This document shows, one piece after another, positions 7,618-17,498 of a stretch of DNA of 64,000 bases. Every line of letters starts with the position of its first letter. The first letter of the stretch is position 1. The stretch is from Gloeothece verrucosa PCC 7822 (lineage in GTDB: Bacteria; Cyanobacteriota; Cyanobacteriia; Cyanobacteriales; Microcystaceae), in contig NC_014501.1 in assembly GCF_000147335.1 (NCBI RefSeq), positions 4,952,501 through 5,016,500 of the forward strand, written 5' to 3'. A program made the translations under genes and the position numbers. The notes under the pieces are model-generated. The model ran no database searches, was not told where the DNA came from, and worked only from the letters and a program-made list of their open reading frames with translations.

Positions 7618-8409
7618 ATGAATAAGTATAAAACGTTTTTGTTGACGCTTGTCTTTTTAGCTGGCGTATTTTCTAGTGTTTTTTTTTGGCCAAGAGATGT
7701 GATGGCCGAGAGCCGATCCTTAACAGCTATCGTTCAAACGAAAGCTTATAAGCCCGACGGCTCAAAGGTTTTAAATTTGTCCAGGGGCAAAACTTACGGG
7801 GTTAGCTTGGTCGCCAACGCGCAGGACTATTGGGATGTTCAACTTGCTGGCGACGCGGGTCGATGGAAATTTAAAAAAGCTGATGTGGATTTTCACATGG
7901 GGGATTACCCTCTGAACTTGAGTGATTTCAAGGGAGGAGATAGGGTGTCAACGATTAAAGCGATCGTAAGCGAATGTCATCGGTGGGGACTGCTTAAATC
8001 TCAATGTGCTTACGTATTGGCGACGGCTGAACATGAATCAAACTTTCAGCCAGTGCGTGAGGCTTGGTGGATGGGTGAAGCTTGGCGGCGGCAGAATCTT
8101 AGATACTGGCCTTGGTATGGGCGTGGCTATGGTCAGATGACTTGGGACTTTAACTATCGGAAGTATGAGCGCCTCACCGGAATCAAATTGACCCAAAAGC
8201 CAGACCTTGCGCTTCAACCAAACTTAGCTTTATATATTCTCGTTCACGGGATGAAGACTGGAAGCTTTACAGGATATTCCCTGGAAAATTGGATTAACTC
8301 CAAACAGACTAATTTTTATAAAGCACGGATGATAGTTAATGGCTTGGACTGCGCTGGTCAAATAGCGGGCAGGGCATCTTATTGGTACCGGCAGCTAACC
8401 GTTTATTGA
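7618..8409 (+). CDS. Secreted GH19-like endolysin/chitinase-fold enzyme
   Basis: 263 aa. It has a typical signal peptide (hydrophobic residues about 6-26, likely cleavage after DVMA). An SH3b-like segment (about 35-85) precedes a GH19/lysozyme-like domain (about 105-260): CAYVLATAEHESNFQPVRE carries the expected catalytic glutamate, and YGRGYGQMTWDFNYRKY matches the chitinase-19 R-G-x-Q-L-T-x-x-x-N-Y core. It is predicted to cut peptidoglycan or a related glycan outside the cytoplasm. It is the last gene of the left cassette, where the right cassette carries an unrelated wall-acting enzyme. A terminator follows at 8458. Confidence 0.8.
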   Translation: MNKYKTFLLTLVFLAGVFSSVFFWPRDVMAESRSLTAIVQTKAYKPDGSKVLNLSRGKTYGVSLVANAQDYWDVQLAGDAGRWKFKKADVDFHMGDYPLNLSDFKGGDRVSTIKAIVSECHRWGLLKSQCAYVLATAEHESNFQPVREAWWMGEAWRRQNLRYWPWYGRGYGQMTWDFNYRKYERLTGIKLTQKPDLALQPNLALYILVHGMKTGSFTGYSLENWINSKQTNFYKARMIVNGLDCAGQIAGRASYWYRQLTVY

Positions 8410-8412
8410 ATT

Positions 8413-8450
8413 TGTAGGGAATAGGTTTTGCCGCTCAAGCGTTCCCTACA
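8413..8450. repeat. Intergenic copy of the TGTAGGGAAT palindromic repeat
   Basis: TGTAGGGAAT at 8413-8422 and GTTCCCTACA at 8441-8450 have the same arms as the repeats inside the 562-aa gene. It lies just after the stop of the GH19-like gene. Confidence 0.75.
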
Positions 8451-8457
8451 CAAAATT

Positions 8458-8480
8458 ACCCCTCAACCATTGAGGGGTTT
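8458..8480 (+). terminator. Rho-independent-like terminator after the left cassette
   Basis: ACCCCTCAA-CCA-TTGAGGGGT forms a 9-bp perfect stem with a 3-base loop, followed by TTCTCT. It closes the cassette before cysS. Confidence 0.75.
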
Positions 8481-8641
8481 CTCTGTAGATTTTAGTGCTT
8501 TAATGCAAATGTCCGTACTACTGAATTAGTTGGGGATTTGTTATACCAATTTAGGCTCAAGCATCTCAAAAAGGTCAAAAAGTTTATATGATAGGGACTA
8601 ATAGCTAACAGCTACAATAATCAGATCTCATCCCAATAGCC

Positions 8642-10084
8642 ATGACCTTAACGATTTATAATACCCTCACTCGGCGTAAAGAACCTTTTCAGCCCATAGA
8701 ACCTGGTAAGGTGCGGATGTATTGCTGTGGGATTACGGTTTATGATTATTGCCATTTAGGTCATGCACGTACTTGTGTAGTCTGGGATGTGGTACGCCGC
8801 TATTTACAATGGCGAGGTTATCAAGTTAAATATATTCAAAATTTTACCGATATTGATGATAAAATCCTCAATCGAGCTAAAAAAGAAGGAACTTCAATGG
8901 AAGAGGTTTCTGAGCGCTTCATAAAAGCCTATTTTGAGGATATGGACCGTCTTCACATCGAAAAAGCCGATGCCTATCCAAGGGCTACCCATACCCTAGA
9001 TGGAATTAAGCGGCTCGTGTATGAGTTAGAACAAAAAGGCTATGCTTATGCGGCTGATGGAGATGTGTATTACTCGGTGCGCCGTTTTGCTGACTACGGA
9101 AAGCTCTCAGGACGTAAACTAGAAGATTTACAAGCCGGTGCGAGTGGACGGGTAGAACTCGAGGACCCAGAAACTCAGAAAAAGAAAGACCCCTTTGATT
9201 TTGCCCTCTGGAAAGCGGCTAAAGCCGGTGAACCCTCTTGGGAGTCTCCTTGGGGTGAGGGTCGTCCTGGCTGGCACATCGAATGTTCTGCTATGGTACG
9301 AGAAAGACTCGGAGAAACCATTGATATCCATGTGGGGGGTAGTGATTTGATTTTCCCTCACCATGAAAATGAAATTGCTCAATCAGAAGCCGCTACCGGT
9401 CAACCTCTGGCCCGCTATTGGATGCACAATGGAATGGTGAAAGTCGGGGGAGACAAAATGTCTAAGTCTTTGGGGAATTTTACCACCATTCGAGACTTAT
9501 TAGACAAAGTTGAACCAATGGTAGTGCGGCTATTTATTCTACAAACACATTACCGTAATCCAGTGGATTTTACCGAGAAAGCTATTGATGCGGCAAGCAA
9601 TGGATGGCAGACGCTACAAGAAGGCTTATTATTTGGTCATCACTACGGGGAAAAATTGGCATGGGATGACTTGCCTGGTGCTACTGTCCCCGAATTAGTA
9701 CAAAAGTATCGAGAAATTGTCGATGATGATTTTAACTTTGCGGGTGGGTTAGCAGTTTTGTTTGAACTGGCCAAAGAACTCCGCAAAGAGGGTAATATTT
9801 TGGTGCATCAAGGGAAAACTGACACCTCACCCGAGAAGTTAAAAGCCCAATGGCAGACTTTAGTAGAATTATCTCAAGTGTTGGGGTTAGAAGCGATAGC
9901 CGCACAACCCGAACAAGAGACTACCGGGTTAAGCGATGCAGATATCGAAGCCTTGATCGAACAACGCGCCCAAGCCAGAAAAGCTAAAAATTTTGCTGAA
10001 GGTGATCGCATTCGAGATGAATTGAAAGCCAACGGTATTACTTTAATTGATGCTGGCGGCGGTGTAACTAAATGGCACCGATAA
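8642..10084 (+). CDS. cysS: Cysteinyl-tRNA synthetase
   Basis: 480 aa, normal full length. Class I synthetase that charges tRNA-Cys. The HIGH-type motif HLGH is at residues 38-41, preceded by the CCG (Cys28/29) zinc-ligand region. The other zinc ligands are in the WHIECSAM and HHENE segments, and KMSKS lies near residue 272 ([11 protein letters not shown]). The C-terminal helical anticodon-binding region is intact. It is a host housekeeping gene and marks the return to chromosome after the accessory region. Confidence 0.97.
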   Translation: MTLTIYNTLTRRKEPFQPIEPGKVRMYCCGITVYDYCHLGHARTCVVWDVVRRYLQWRGYQVKYIQNFTDIDDKILNRAKKEGTSMEEVSERFIKAYFEDMDRLHIEKADAYPRATHTLDGIKRLVYELEQKGYAYAADGDVYYSVRRFADYGKLSGRKLEDLQAGASGRVELEDPETQKKKDPFDFALWKAAKAGEPSWESPWGEGRPGWHIECSAMVRERLGETIDIHVGGSDLIFPHHENEIAQSEAATGQPLARYWMHNGMVKVGGDKMSKSLGNFTTIRDLLDKVEPMVVRLFILQTHYRNPVDFTEKAIDAASNGWQTLQEGLLFGHHYGEKLAWDDLPGATVPELVQKYREIVDDDFNFAGGLAVLFELAKELRKEGNILVHQGKTDTSPEKLKAQWQTLVELSQVLGLEAIAAQPEQETTGLSDADIEALIEQRAQARKAKNFAEGDRIRDELKANGITLIDAGGGVTKWHR

Positions 10085-10318
10085 CTCAAATAGTTTTTAT
10101 CTACCTTTCCCCCAAACCCCCTTTCCTATAAGGCGAGGGAGCTTTTGAACAAGTAAAGTTTTTAAATATAATTGGATTCAAAGTTATTGACAAAATATTG
10201 AAGATTTTGGGATGATACTATTTACCCAATAAGGCGATTGCAGCAAAATAAGTCTAATTTTCTGTCAATGCGTAACTCCTATGGGTTTTCGTGACCAGGA
10301 TTTTTTTATTATTAACTT

Positions 10319-12484
10319 ATGAACCTAAATTCTAATGCTGAAGTTTTTCTCAATTCATTTCCACTTAAACGTTTAAGCGAACAAGATAGAACAGTACAAG
10401 TTTATAAATATAATTTTAAGCAATCACCAGAAGCCGGAAAAGAATATTCAGCTATTAGTAGTATTTGTTGGAAAGTTAATACTCCTGCTACCAGATTTCA
10501 GGAAACTATAATTACCAAAGAGAAAATAGCACCTGAGTTTTTAAATAACGATAACTGGAGTTTACAAGATCAGGGAGCGCAGGTTTTAGACACTTCAAAT
10601 AAATCTGAGAATGAAGCCCTTAAAAGGCTAGAAAAACGCTGGTTAGAACAAAAAATAAAAAAATCATTTAAGAGCAGTAAGATTGAGAGAGATACGCAAA
10701 GCTGCTTAATTTGGTGGAATGCTGAAAAAGTTATTTTGTCAAATCTAGGATGGGAAGTTCATACAGGTGTTTGTTTAGATATTTTAATTAATTCAGGGGC
10801 CCTTTTTATCGAGATAGATGATCATCATATATTTTATTCTCTTTGGAAATTAAACAAATGGTTAAATTCTGGTTATAAAAATCTCCCGATTGAGTATGTT
10901 CGTAATACTTATGACGATCAAACTTGGAAATATGCTAGAGTCAGCGATGAAAAACCAGAAACAGTTATGATTCCAGGTTTGGGAATGAGTTTAGCAGATT
11001 ATCATCGAAATCATAAAAAATATCCAGCTACACAAGAGGAAATTAAAAACTCTCATGTTGTTTATGTAAAAAATAATAATGGACAAGAAATAGCTCATTT
11101 ATCGAGTCGCCTTCGTCCTAGTATAACGATGGAAATATTAAGCAATTTAGTTAAATTTGGAGATAAAGAAGCAGCTAAAGTATTTAATCAAGTTCGTAAA
11201 TCTGCACAAGCTCGCTTTAGTAAAGCTGAAGAAGTGATTCAAAAAATAGCTGAAAAAATCTATTCTCTCCCAACTAGATCTTATAAACCTCAAAAAACCA
11301 ACGGAGTATTGCTCAGAAATAAAACTCCTTTACTTCTGACTAAAAAAAGTAATATTAGAAAACCTGAAGCTAGTCTTAAGCAAGGTTGCTTACGAACAGG
11401 AGAACAAAAGTTTGGTTGTTTAAGCTTAATCGATAGTAATATTTGGCCGAACTTAATTAAAAATAAACTCCAACTTGCCGCTAAAAGTAGCGATGTAGAA
11501 ATTATTTTAGAAGAACCCAAAATAAAAAAAGATTTACCCGATAGTTCCCTAAGTCGGAGACAATTTTGGCAAAATTGGGCAGATGAAGGAACTAACACAG
11601 TTTTAGTCGTGAGCAATTGGCTAGGAAATAATGAAAAAACACAACTTCGTCGAGAAGCTTTAGAAGCTAACATTGCTCTCCAGTTTATGCAACCGATGTT
11701 TAAGCAAGAGGACTATCGAGCAGTTAATATTGTTTTGGGACTCTTACTTAAAGCTAAATGGCAACCTGTAGGACTAGAACCGTTACAGCATGAGCAAGCC
11801 GCAGAATTAGTCATTGGTTTTGATGCAGGAACTAACCGAAGTCTTTATTATGGTACAAGTGCCTTTGCTGTTCTGGCTAATGGTCAAAGTTTAGGATGGG
11901 AACTTCCTGAAGCACAACCCGGAGAGCGCTTAAGTGGACAGGCAGTTTTACGAGCAACTCTTAATATTGTCGATCGCTTTCAGAAATTGGAAAAACGACC
12001 TCCTAAGCGGCTTTTACTTTTAAGAGATGGTTTTGTGCAAAGAGATGAGTTTGACAGCACAATTGCAGAATTAAAACAAGAAAACATTTCAGTCGACTTA
12101 TTAGGCGTTAGAAAAAGTGGTGCTGGAAGAATGGCACTTAGTTACTCACCCTCACCAACTGAATTACCTCAGTTAAAAGATGCACCACCAGGAATGGCTA
12201 TTTTTTCTCAAGATGGGAAAACTTTTAAGATTGTCACTTCTGAAGCTAAAGCAGGTGGAAGCGCTCGTCCTTTACAAATTTTTAGAGATACAGGAGACGC
12301 ACCCCTAGAAGTATTAGCTCAACAAATTGATCGTTTAACTATGTTAAATCCGGCTAGTGGCTATTTTTACAGTCGGCTACCAATGGTGTTGCATTTTGCT
12401 GACAAGATGGCTAAAGAAGTTCAACGCTTAGGCCAAATAGCTTTTCTACAAAAAGTTGAACGAGAAAAAATATTTTTTGCTTAG
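10319..12484 (+). CDS. Long prokaryotic Argonaute, TtAgo-like, catalytic tetrad intact
   Basis: 721 aa. The C-terminal half is a PIWI domain: D502 (VIGFDAGTN), E536 (PEAQPGERLSG, the glutamate finger), D570 (LLLLRDGFV) and D695 (LPMVLHFADKMAKEV), ending in VEREKIFFA. Spacing (34, 34, 125) closely follows the Thermus thermophilus Argonaute tetrad as I know it, so it is predicted to be a guide-dependent nuclease of the long-A class. The N-terminal half should hold the N, PAZ and MID domains but is divergent. Family members use small DNA or RNA guides against plasmid or phage DNA, and some help chromosome decatenation. It stands alone, with no partner nuclease or effector beside it, 234 bases after cysS. 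Confidence 0.93.
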   Translation: MNLNSNAEVFLNSFPLKRLSEQDRTVQVYKYNFKQSPEAGKEYSAISSICWKVNTPATRFQETIITKEKIAPEFLNNDNWSLQDQGAQVLDTSNKSENEALKRLEKRWLEQKIKKSFKSSKIERDTQSCLIWWNAEKVILSNLGWEVHTGVCLDILINSGALFIEIDDHHIFYSLWKLNKWLNSGYKNLPIEYVRNTYDDQTWKYARVSDEKPETVMIPGLGMSLADYHRNHKKYPATQEEIKNSHVVYVKNNNGQEIAHLSSRLRPSITMEILSNLVKFGDKEAAKVFNQVRKSAQARFSKAEEVIQKIAEKIYSLPTRSYKPQKTNGVLLRNKTPLLLTKKSNIRKPEASLKQGCLRTGEQKFGCLSLIDSNIWPNLIKNKLQLAAKSSDVEIILEEPKIKKDLPDSSLSRRQFWQNWADEGTNTVLVVSNWLGNNEKTQLRREALEANIALQFMQPMFKQEDYRAVNIVLGLLLKAKWQPVGLEPLQHEQAAELVIGFDAGTNRSLYYGTSAFAVLANGQSLGWELPEAQPGERLSGQAVLRATLNIVDRFQKLEKRPPKRLLLLRDGFVQRDEFDSTIAELKQENISVDLLGVRKSGAGRMALSYSPSPTELPQLKDAPPGMAIFSQDGKTFKIVTSEAKAGGSARPLQIFRDTGDAPLEVLAQQIDRLTMLNPASGYFYSRLPMVLHFADKMAKEVQRLGQIAFLQKVEREKIFFA

Positions 12485-12548
12485 AAGGTAAGACCGATAT
12501 CCAATTCTCATAGAGACGTGGGCTGTAACGTCTCTAATCTTAGGGAAA

Positions 12549-13463
12549 TTACTTTTTCTTTGGCTTTTTAGAAAGTTCTCGTTTAAACAAACTGCCAAAT
12601 AAAGAAGCAGTCGTGACTCCTAAAATAGTCATCGGTTCAGGAACGGGTTGAAAATTGAAGGTAAAGCGTCCCGACTCACCCCAAGGGATATGAGTTGGAT
12701 ATTGACTAAGATCAGTCACATCTAACAATTGAAGTGTTGCTGAGTAAGTTTTTTTGGGGGCTGACTCTTGGACAAAAAACCTTGGTGTAAAACCCCAATT
12801 ATCTCCCGTTCCCAGTACCTCTGTATCACTTGAAGTAAACAATTGATTACCTTGTGAATCTGCTACTCCTAAACCTGGCGTAAGGGAAATTAATTTCAAA
12901 GCGATCTTGGTTTGGGCCCCGAGTTCTTGATTCCAACGATTTTCGCCGCGAGGACTATGATATATGGAATTTACATAGGGATCGTCTAGCTCAGGTACAA
13001 GATGAGCCACTGGCTTCATTTTCAGATCAGAGTACATATTTGCCTCTGTTTTAAGGCTAATGAGTTTACCTTCAAAAACCCCTGTTCCTGGAAAAAGTGT
13101 TAATGTTGATTGACTATATGAAGCTTCAGGCAGTTGATTATTAATGCTATTTGATACGGTATAATTGCTGACCGTTCCCTGGTACCCATAAATACCAATA
13201 GCATGAAAACCACTGGTATTAACAGGTTGATGTAGATGGGGAAATAGCAAAGAAAGACGCTTATAATTGGGGTTTAAAAAGCCTTTGAATGGATCTGTCT
13301 CTCTATTTAAAATTTCTAAATTGTCTACCCCAATCATTAAGTGGTGATGATCGCCGTGAGATGTTTGGGCAAAAGCGGCTTGACCCGTAGCACAAACTGC
13401 TAAAATAGCTACTGAAGAACTTACAAATAAGCTCTGAGTTGGGTTAAATATTTTTATTGACAT
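12549..13463 (-). CDS. PEP-CTERM secreted protein, possibly all3515-like
   Basis: 304 aa. It has an N-terminal signal peptide (about 12-33, AAFAQ). The mature start is histidine-rich (SHGDHHHLMIGVD), and a PEP-CTERM sorting signal (VPEPMTILGVTTASLFGSL then basic KRELSKKPKKK) ends it. The His-rich start and the GFHAIGIYGYQG segment resemble the cyanobacterial all3515-type PEP-CTERM proteins linked to zinc limitation. I am only moderately sure of that assignment and could not find a convincing Zur box. It is predicted to be exported and processed by an exosortase. Divergent from the lipase gene. Confidence 0.8.
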   Translation of the reverse strand: MSIKIFNPTQSLFVSSSVAILAVCATGQAAFAQTSHGDHHHLMIGVDNLEILNRETDPFKGFLNPNYKRLSLLFPHLHQPVNTSGFHAIGIYGYQGTVSNYTVSNSINNQLPEASYSQSTLTLFPGTGVFEGKLISLKTEANMYSDLKMKPVAHLVPELDDPYVNSIYHSPRGENRWNQELGAQTKIALKLISLTPGLGVADSQGNQLFTSSDTEVLGTGDNWGFTPRFFVQESAPKKTYSATLQLLDVTDLSQYPTHIPWGESGRFTFNFQPVPEPMTILGVTTASLFGSLFKRELSKKPKKK

Positions 13464-13675
13464 TACTTTGCTCTAAATACCAAACGATGCCCATTATGCT
13501 AAAAAATTTTTTTTGAGTCAAAAGACAAATTGTCAAACTAATCTTTTATAAAAAATTAAGAATACTTTCCGATTTTTTTGCTATTATAATAAACCCCAAA
13601 ATGGCTACATTGCTTAAAATTTAATCATCGTAACCGCTTAAACTTTGACGATTTTATTATTAAAAACCCGAAATT

Positions 13676-14296
13676 ATGAGCTTTAATTCTTCTTCAAATC
13701 AACGTAATCCCGTCTTACTGATTCATGGAATTACTGACACTATTGCTAAATTTAATGTCATGACAGCCTATCTTCGTCAGTTAGGGTGGGAAGTTCACAG
13801 CATCAACTTAATTCCTAATACGGGATGGATAGGATTAGATCAATTAGCCCAACAAGTGGCAGACTATATTGAAAAAACCTTTCACCCTTCCCAACCCATA
13901 GATTTAATTGGTTTTAGCATGGGAGGCCTTGTTACCCGTTACTATTTACAACGACTTGGCGGCATTAACAGAGTTCAACGTTATATCAATATTTCCGCCC
14001 CCAATAACGGAACCTTATTAGCTTATGGATTACCTTTTAAAGGCGTAATGCAAATGCGCCCAGATAGTCAATTTTTACAAGAATTAAATAATGATAGTGT
14101 CGAGTTATTAGAAAAAATTAACTGCACTATCCTTTGGACTCCCTTTGATTTAATGATAGTTCCTCCCGAAAGTTCCCGAATGCCTGTAGGAAAAGAAATT
14201 ATACTGCCGGTTCTTGTTCATGCTTGGATGGTGAGTGATAAAAAAGCTTTAGAAGTTGTAGCGGATGCCTTATTAGAGCCGCTAAAAAATTTCTGA
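13676..14296 (+). CDS. Alpha/beta-hydrolase lipase (LipA/EstA-like)
   Basis: 206 aa, compact lipase. VLLIHGITD carries the oxyanion-hole HG, GFSMGG (about residue 82) is the nucleophile elbow with the catalytic serine, and a C-terminal VHAWM histidine completes the likely triad. There is no signal peptide, so it is probably cytosolic or peripheral. The small size is typical of cyanobacterial lipase-class-2-like proteins. The substrate (acyl lipid or ester) cannot be told from sequence. Confidence 0.85.
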   Translation: MSFNSSSNQRNPVLLIHGITDTIAKFNVMTAYLRQLGWEVHSINLIPNTGWIGLDQLAQQVADYIEKTFHPSQPIDLIGFSMGGLVTRYYLQRLGGINRVQRYINISAPNNGTLLAYGLPFKGVMQMRPDSQFLQELNNDSVELLEKINCTILWTPFDLMIVPPESSRMPVGKEIILPVLVHAWMVSDKKALEVVADALLEPLKNF

Positions 14297-14445
14297 AAAA
14301 TATCAATTGTGAGCAAAAACTATAGCGCTACGCGCTAGGGAACAGGGAACAGGCTACAGTTGATTATGACAAGGTTTTATCTTCTCGCCATGTCCTAACT
14401 TTAATGCGTAGTGCTGTAAATCTCGATATTTTAATTTAATTCATC

Positions 14446-15735
14446 TCATTTTAAAAACCAAAACTTCCATTGAGATAAATACCAGCCCCAGCCTAAATTC
14501 CAACTCGAAAACACTAACAACATAAATCCATAAACAAACAAGATATAAAAAGTAGAATTAGTCAGATTATCTATGGTAGTTAGCTGGAAAATCGGTAAAG
14601 CTACAAGTATAGACACATAGTTGAGGCATAGGCCATGAAAAATATAGGCTTGATAGGTGGCATTGCTGAGGGAATCTATAAGCTTATCATTAATTTTGCT
14701 CAAAAACGGCTCTAAGGCAAAAGTAATATTGATAAAAAGGATAACTATTCCAACGCCGATTAAAGCATCAGATATAGCCAGACCTATGGGAAATGTATGA
14801 TTTCCCCAGGAAATACTAGCATATTTTGAGGATAAAAATAAGCCTAAGCCTTCTAAAATTAATCCAAATATTATATTATGTACCCCTTTAAAATTAAACA
14901 AAATTTTTAGGCTGTTTTGAGCATTGAAAAATCTTTTTGCCACTCCCATACCAAAACAAAACTCAAATAATCTAGTGAGAGCAATTCCTCCTGGGGCAAG
15001 CCCTCCATGACCAAATCCTACTATTTTTCCCCAGACCAGTATAGAAACAATAATAATAGCTAAACTACTTATTACTTTTATCAGTAAAGTCAGCCATAAA
15101 AAAAGAGAAGAAGATGTTTTATTAAGCAAATAAAACAGAAAAGGAAAAAGTAAGTAAAGTTGAAGAATAATAGGAATAAACCAGGTAGCCGGAATGACAT
15201 TGAGAAATACCATTCCTAGAAAATAAACCTTTAAAAATCCTAAAAAGCTTGAATAATTAAAGATATTAAGGAACATATATATAGTTAAGACTACCCAGTA
15301 ATAAGGATATAGTCTAACAAATCTTTTTTTCAGAAAATCAATCCAGTTAATCGATGGGTTGTTTTCCATTTTCTTAAGATTTTTAAGAGCCGAAAGCGTT
15401 AAGCCGAAACCACTAAGAAAGAAAAAAAGATGAACCGCTTGATAACCTAAACCAAAGACAATATTGCTGAGATTAAAAAAAACACTTTCTAGGTTAAAAG
15501 TTGGCCAGATAATAAAAGGGGTAATACCGCAAGCATATAAGGCATCTCCCTGAATTCCTAAGCATTGGGGTGTAAGGGTTTTAATTGATTGTAAACTGGG
15601 AACAGAAGTGGCTAATTTAGGTAAAAATATTCCTACCCATAAATGGCAAGTAAATACTCCAATACAAGCAAATATTCGCCAATAATCCAAGTAAATAATT
15701 TTAGCTGTGCTTTGATTTTTAAGGGTTGTTTGCAT
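14446..15735 (-). CDS. Acyltransferase-3 family membrane protein
   Basis: 429 aa with about ten transmembrane helices. The N-terminal IIYLDYWRIFACIGVFTCH and the FFLSGFGLTLS segment are hallmarks of the acyltransferase_3 (OafA/NodX) family, which acylates sugars or surface polysaccharides. I chose ATG at 15735 over an upstream TTG. Target and pathway are unknown. A polysaccharide polymerase-like gene lies 3 kb away, but they are not an operon. Confidence 0.85.
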   Translation of the reverse strand: MQTTLKNQSTAKIIYLDYWRIFACIGVFTCHLWVGIFLPKLATSVPSLQSIKTLTPQCLGIQGDALYACGITPFIIWPTFNLESVFFNLSNIVFGLGYQAVHLFFFLSGFGLTLSALKNLKKMENNPSINWIDFLKKRFVRLYPYYWVVLTIYMFLNIFNYSSFLGFLKVYFLGMVFLNVIPATWFIPIILQLYLLFPFLFYLLNKTSSSLFLWLTLLIKVISSLAIIIVSILVWGKIVGFGHGGLAPGGIALTRLFEFCFGMGVAKRFFNAQNSLKILFNFKGVHNIIFGLILEGLGLFLSSKYASISWGNHTFPIGLAISDALIGVGIVILFINITFALEPFLSKINDKLIDSLSNATYQAYIFHGLCLNYVSILVALPIFQLTTIDNLTNSTFYILFVYGFMLLVFSSWNLGWGWYLSQWKFWFLK

Positions 15736-16045
15736 AAACCAACACAAAATGAGTAGTTAGAGCAAGATTGATTCCATAGTAAAAGAAAAATCGATAAAAG
15801 GAACAAACAAAATCAAAACTAAATAAGTCGGCTGCCATTAAGCGTAAAACACCCGAGAGGGAACAGTCCACAGGAAAAGAATAGAGGCATTTTTAAGAGT
15901 TAATGAGAGTATTCATTTATTTATGCCCACCTAATTATAAATTTTCCCAAAAATCACTAAAAAAGGTTTATAGTTCTGATGAAAGTGCTATGGATACACC
16001 CATATTTTGACTACAAACCTACTCTAAAATTATGAGATTAAATAG
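15736..16045. other. Intergenic region with no gene seen
   Basis: About 310 bases, AT-rich, between two same-strand genes. I see no ORF with coding character, no strong hairpin followed by a T-tract, and no RNA gene. Confidence 0.6.
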
Positions 16046-17410
16046 TTATTTAATCCAAACGGTTTTGATATTGACAAATTCTTGAATTCCATAGATGCCT
16101 AATTCCCGTCCATAACCGGAAATTTTAGTGCCGCCAAAGGGAAGACGAGGATCAGACTTCACCATTCCGTTAATAAAAACCGCGCCGGCTTCAACCTCAT
16201 TAATAATACGTTCTTGTTCATGGGGATCAGTAGTCCAGCCACTCGCCCCCAGTCCAAAAGTGGTACTATTAGCTAATTCGATCGCTTCATCGAGAGTTTT
16301 AACCCGAAAAAGAGAAGCCACCGGCCCAAAAAATTCCTCTTTATCTGCCGGAGAATTTGGCGGTATATCGGTGAGAATGGTAGGGAGATAAAAATTGCCC
16401 GCACCTTCTAAAGCTTTACCTCCAATTAAAACTCTTGCCCCCATCGCCACACTTTTTTGTACTTGTTGATCAATATCATCTAAAATATCTGGGGTAGCTA
16501 AAGGGCCTATATCCGTAGCTTCATCCATCGGATCACCCACTTTTAAGGCAGAGAATTTTTCGACGAGAAGCTTTTCAAAGTGATCAGCCACCGACTCGGC
16601 GACAATAAACCGTTTAGCCGCAATACAAGACTGCCCACTATTAAGCATTCTAGCGGCAGTGGCGCTACTAGCTGCGGCTTCAATGTCAGCACTATCTAAG
16701 ACAATAAAGGGATCGCTTCCGCCTAACTCTAACACCGTCTTTTTAATTTGTTTGCCCGCCGCCGCCGCTAAAGAAGCCCCGGCAAATTCACTTCCCGTCA
16801 GGGTAGCCGCTTTGACGCGATCATCATTAATAATACTTTCCACTTGAGAAGCGCCGATCAGGAGGGTTTGAAAAGCACCGTCAGGAAAACCGGCTTCTGT
16901 TAAAATTTCTTCGATCTTGAGGGCGCATTGAGGCACATTAGAAGCGTGTTTGAGGATGCCCACATTCCCCGCCATCAAAGTGGGTGCCACAAAGCGGAAA
17001 ACTTGCCAAAAGGGGAAATTCCAAGGCATCACCGCTAAAATAATCCCGAGGGGTTGAAAGCGAACAAAGCTAGAGGAGGCATCTGTAGAAGCGGGCACAT
17101 CTTTGAGAAATTCTTCTGCATTATCGGCATAATAACGACAGACAGAGGCACATTTTTTGGCCTCCGCGATGGCGCTTTTGATGGTTTTGCCCATTTCCAG
17201 GGTCATTATTTTCCCGAGTTCCACCTGATCCCGTTCTAAAATCTCGGCGGCTTTATTCATCCATTGACTTCGTTGGGCGAAAGAGGTGTGACGGTATTCT
17301 AAAAACCGATCTTGTGCTTTAGCCAGTTTTGCTTCAATCTCCTCGGGGGTAAGGGGTTCAAAGGTTTTTACTGTTTCTCCGGTGGCTGGGTTAACTGTGG
17401 CGATACCCAT
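16046..17410 (-). CDS. gabD: Succinate-semialdehyde dehydrogenase (NAD(P)+)
   Basis: 454 aa, short-form aldehyde dehydrogenase like the cyanobacterial Slr0370 type. It has a Rossmann cofactor region, catalytic Glu in LELGGSDPF (about residue 230) and nucleophilic Cys in NSGQSCIAAKR (about 264). It oxidises succinate semialdehyde to succinate. In cyanobacteria it acts after 2-oxoglutarate decarboxylase in the shunt that bypasses 2-oxoglutarate dehydrogenase, or in the GABA shunt. Monocistronic here. Confidence 0.85.
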   Translation of the reverse strand: MGIATVNPATGETVKTFEPLTPEEIEAKLAKAQDRFLEYRHTSFAQRSQWMNKAAEILERDQVELGKIMTLEMGKTIKSAIAEAKKCASVCRYYADNAEEFLKDVPASTDASSSFVRFQPLGIILAVMPWNFPFWQVFRFVAPTLMAGNVGILKHASNVPQCALKIEEILTEAGFPDGAFQTLLIGASQVESIINDDRVKAATLTGSEFAGASLAAAAGKQIKKTVLELGGSDPFIVLDSADIEAAASSATAARMLNSGQSCIAAKRFIVAESVADHFEKLLVEKFSALKVGDPMDEATDIGPLATPDILDDIDQQVQKSVAMGARVLIGGKALEGAGNFYLPTILTDIPPNSPADKEEFFGPVASLFRVKTLDEAIELANSTTFGLGASGWTTDPHEQERIINEVEAGAVFINGMVKSDPRLPFGGTKISGYGRELGIYGIQEFVNIKTVWIK

Positions 17411-17498
17411 AGACCTGTCTTCTCCTATTTTTAGGGCTAGATACTTTTTTTATTTTAGCTTGAACCCAAACAATCCTCTACATCTTATTTTTTACTTC

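Noticed and set aside
2510-8409. Filamentous (inovirus-like) phage module
   Set aside because: No Zot-type ATPase, no small signal-peptide major coat protein and no rolling-circle initiator is seen.
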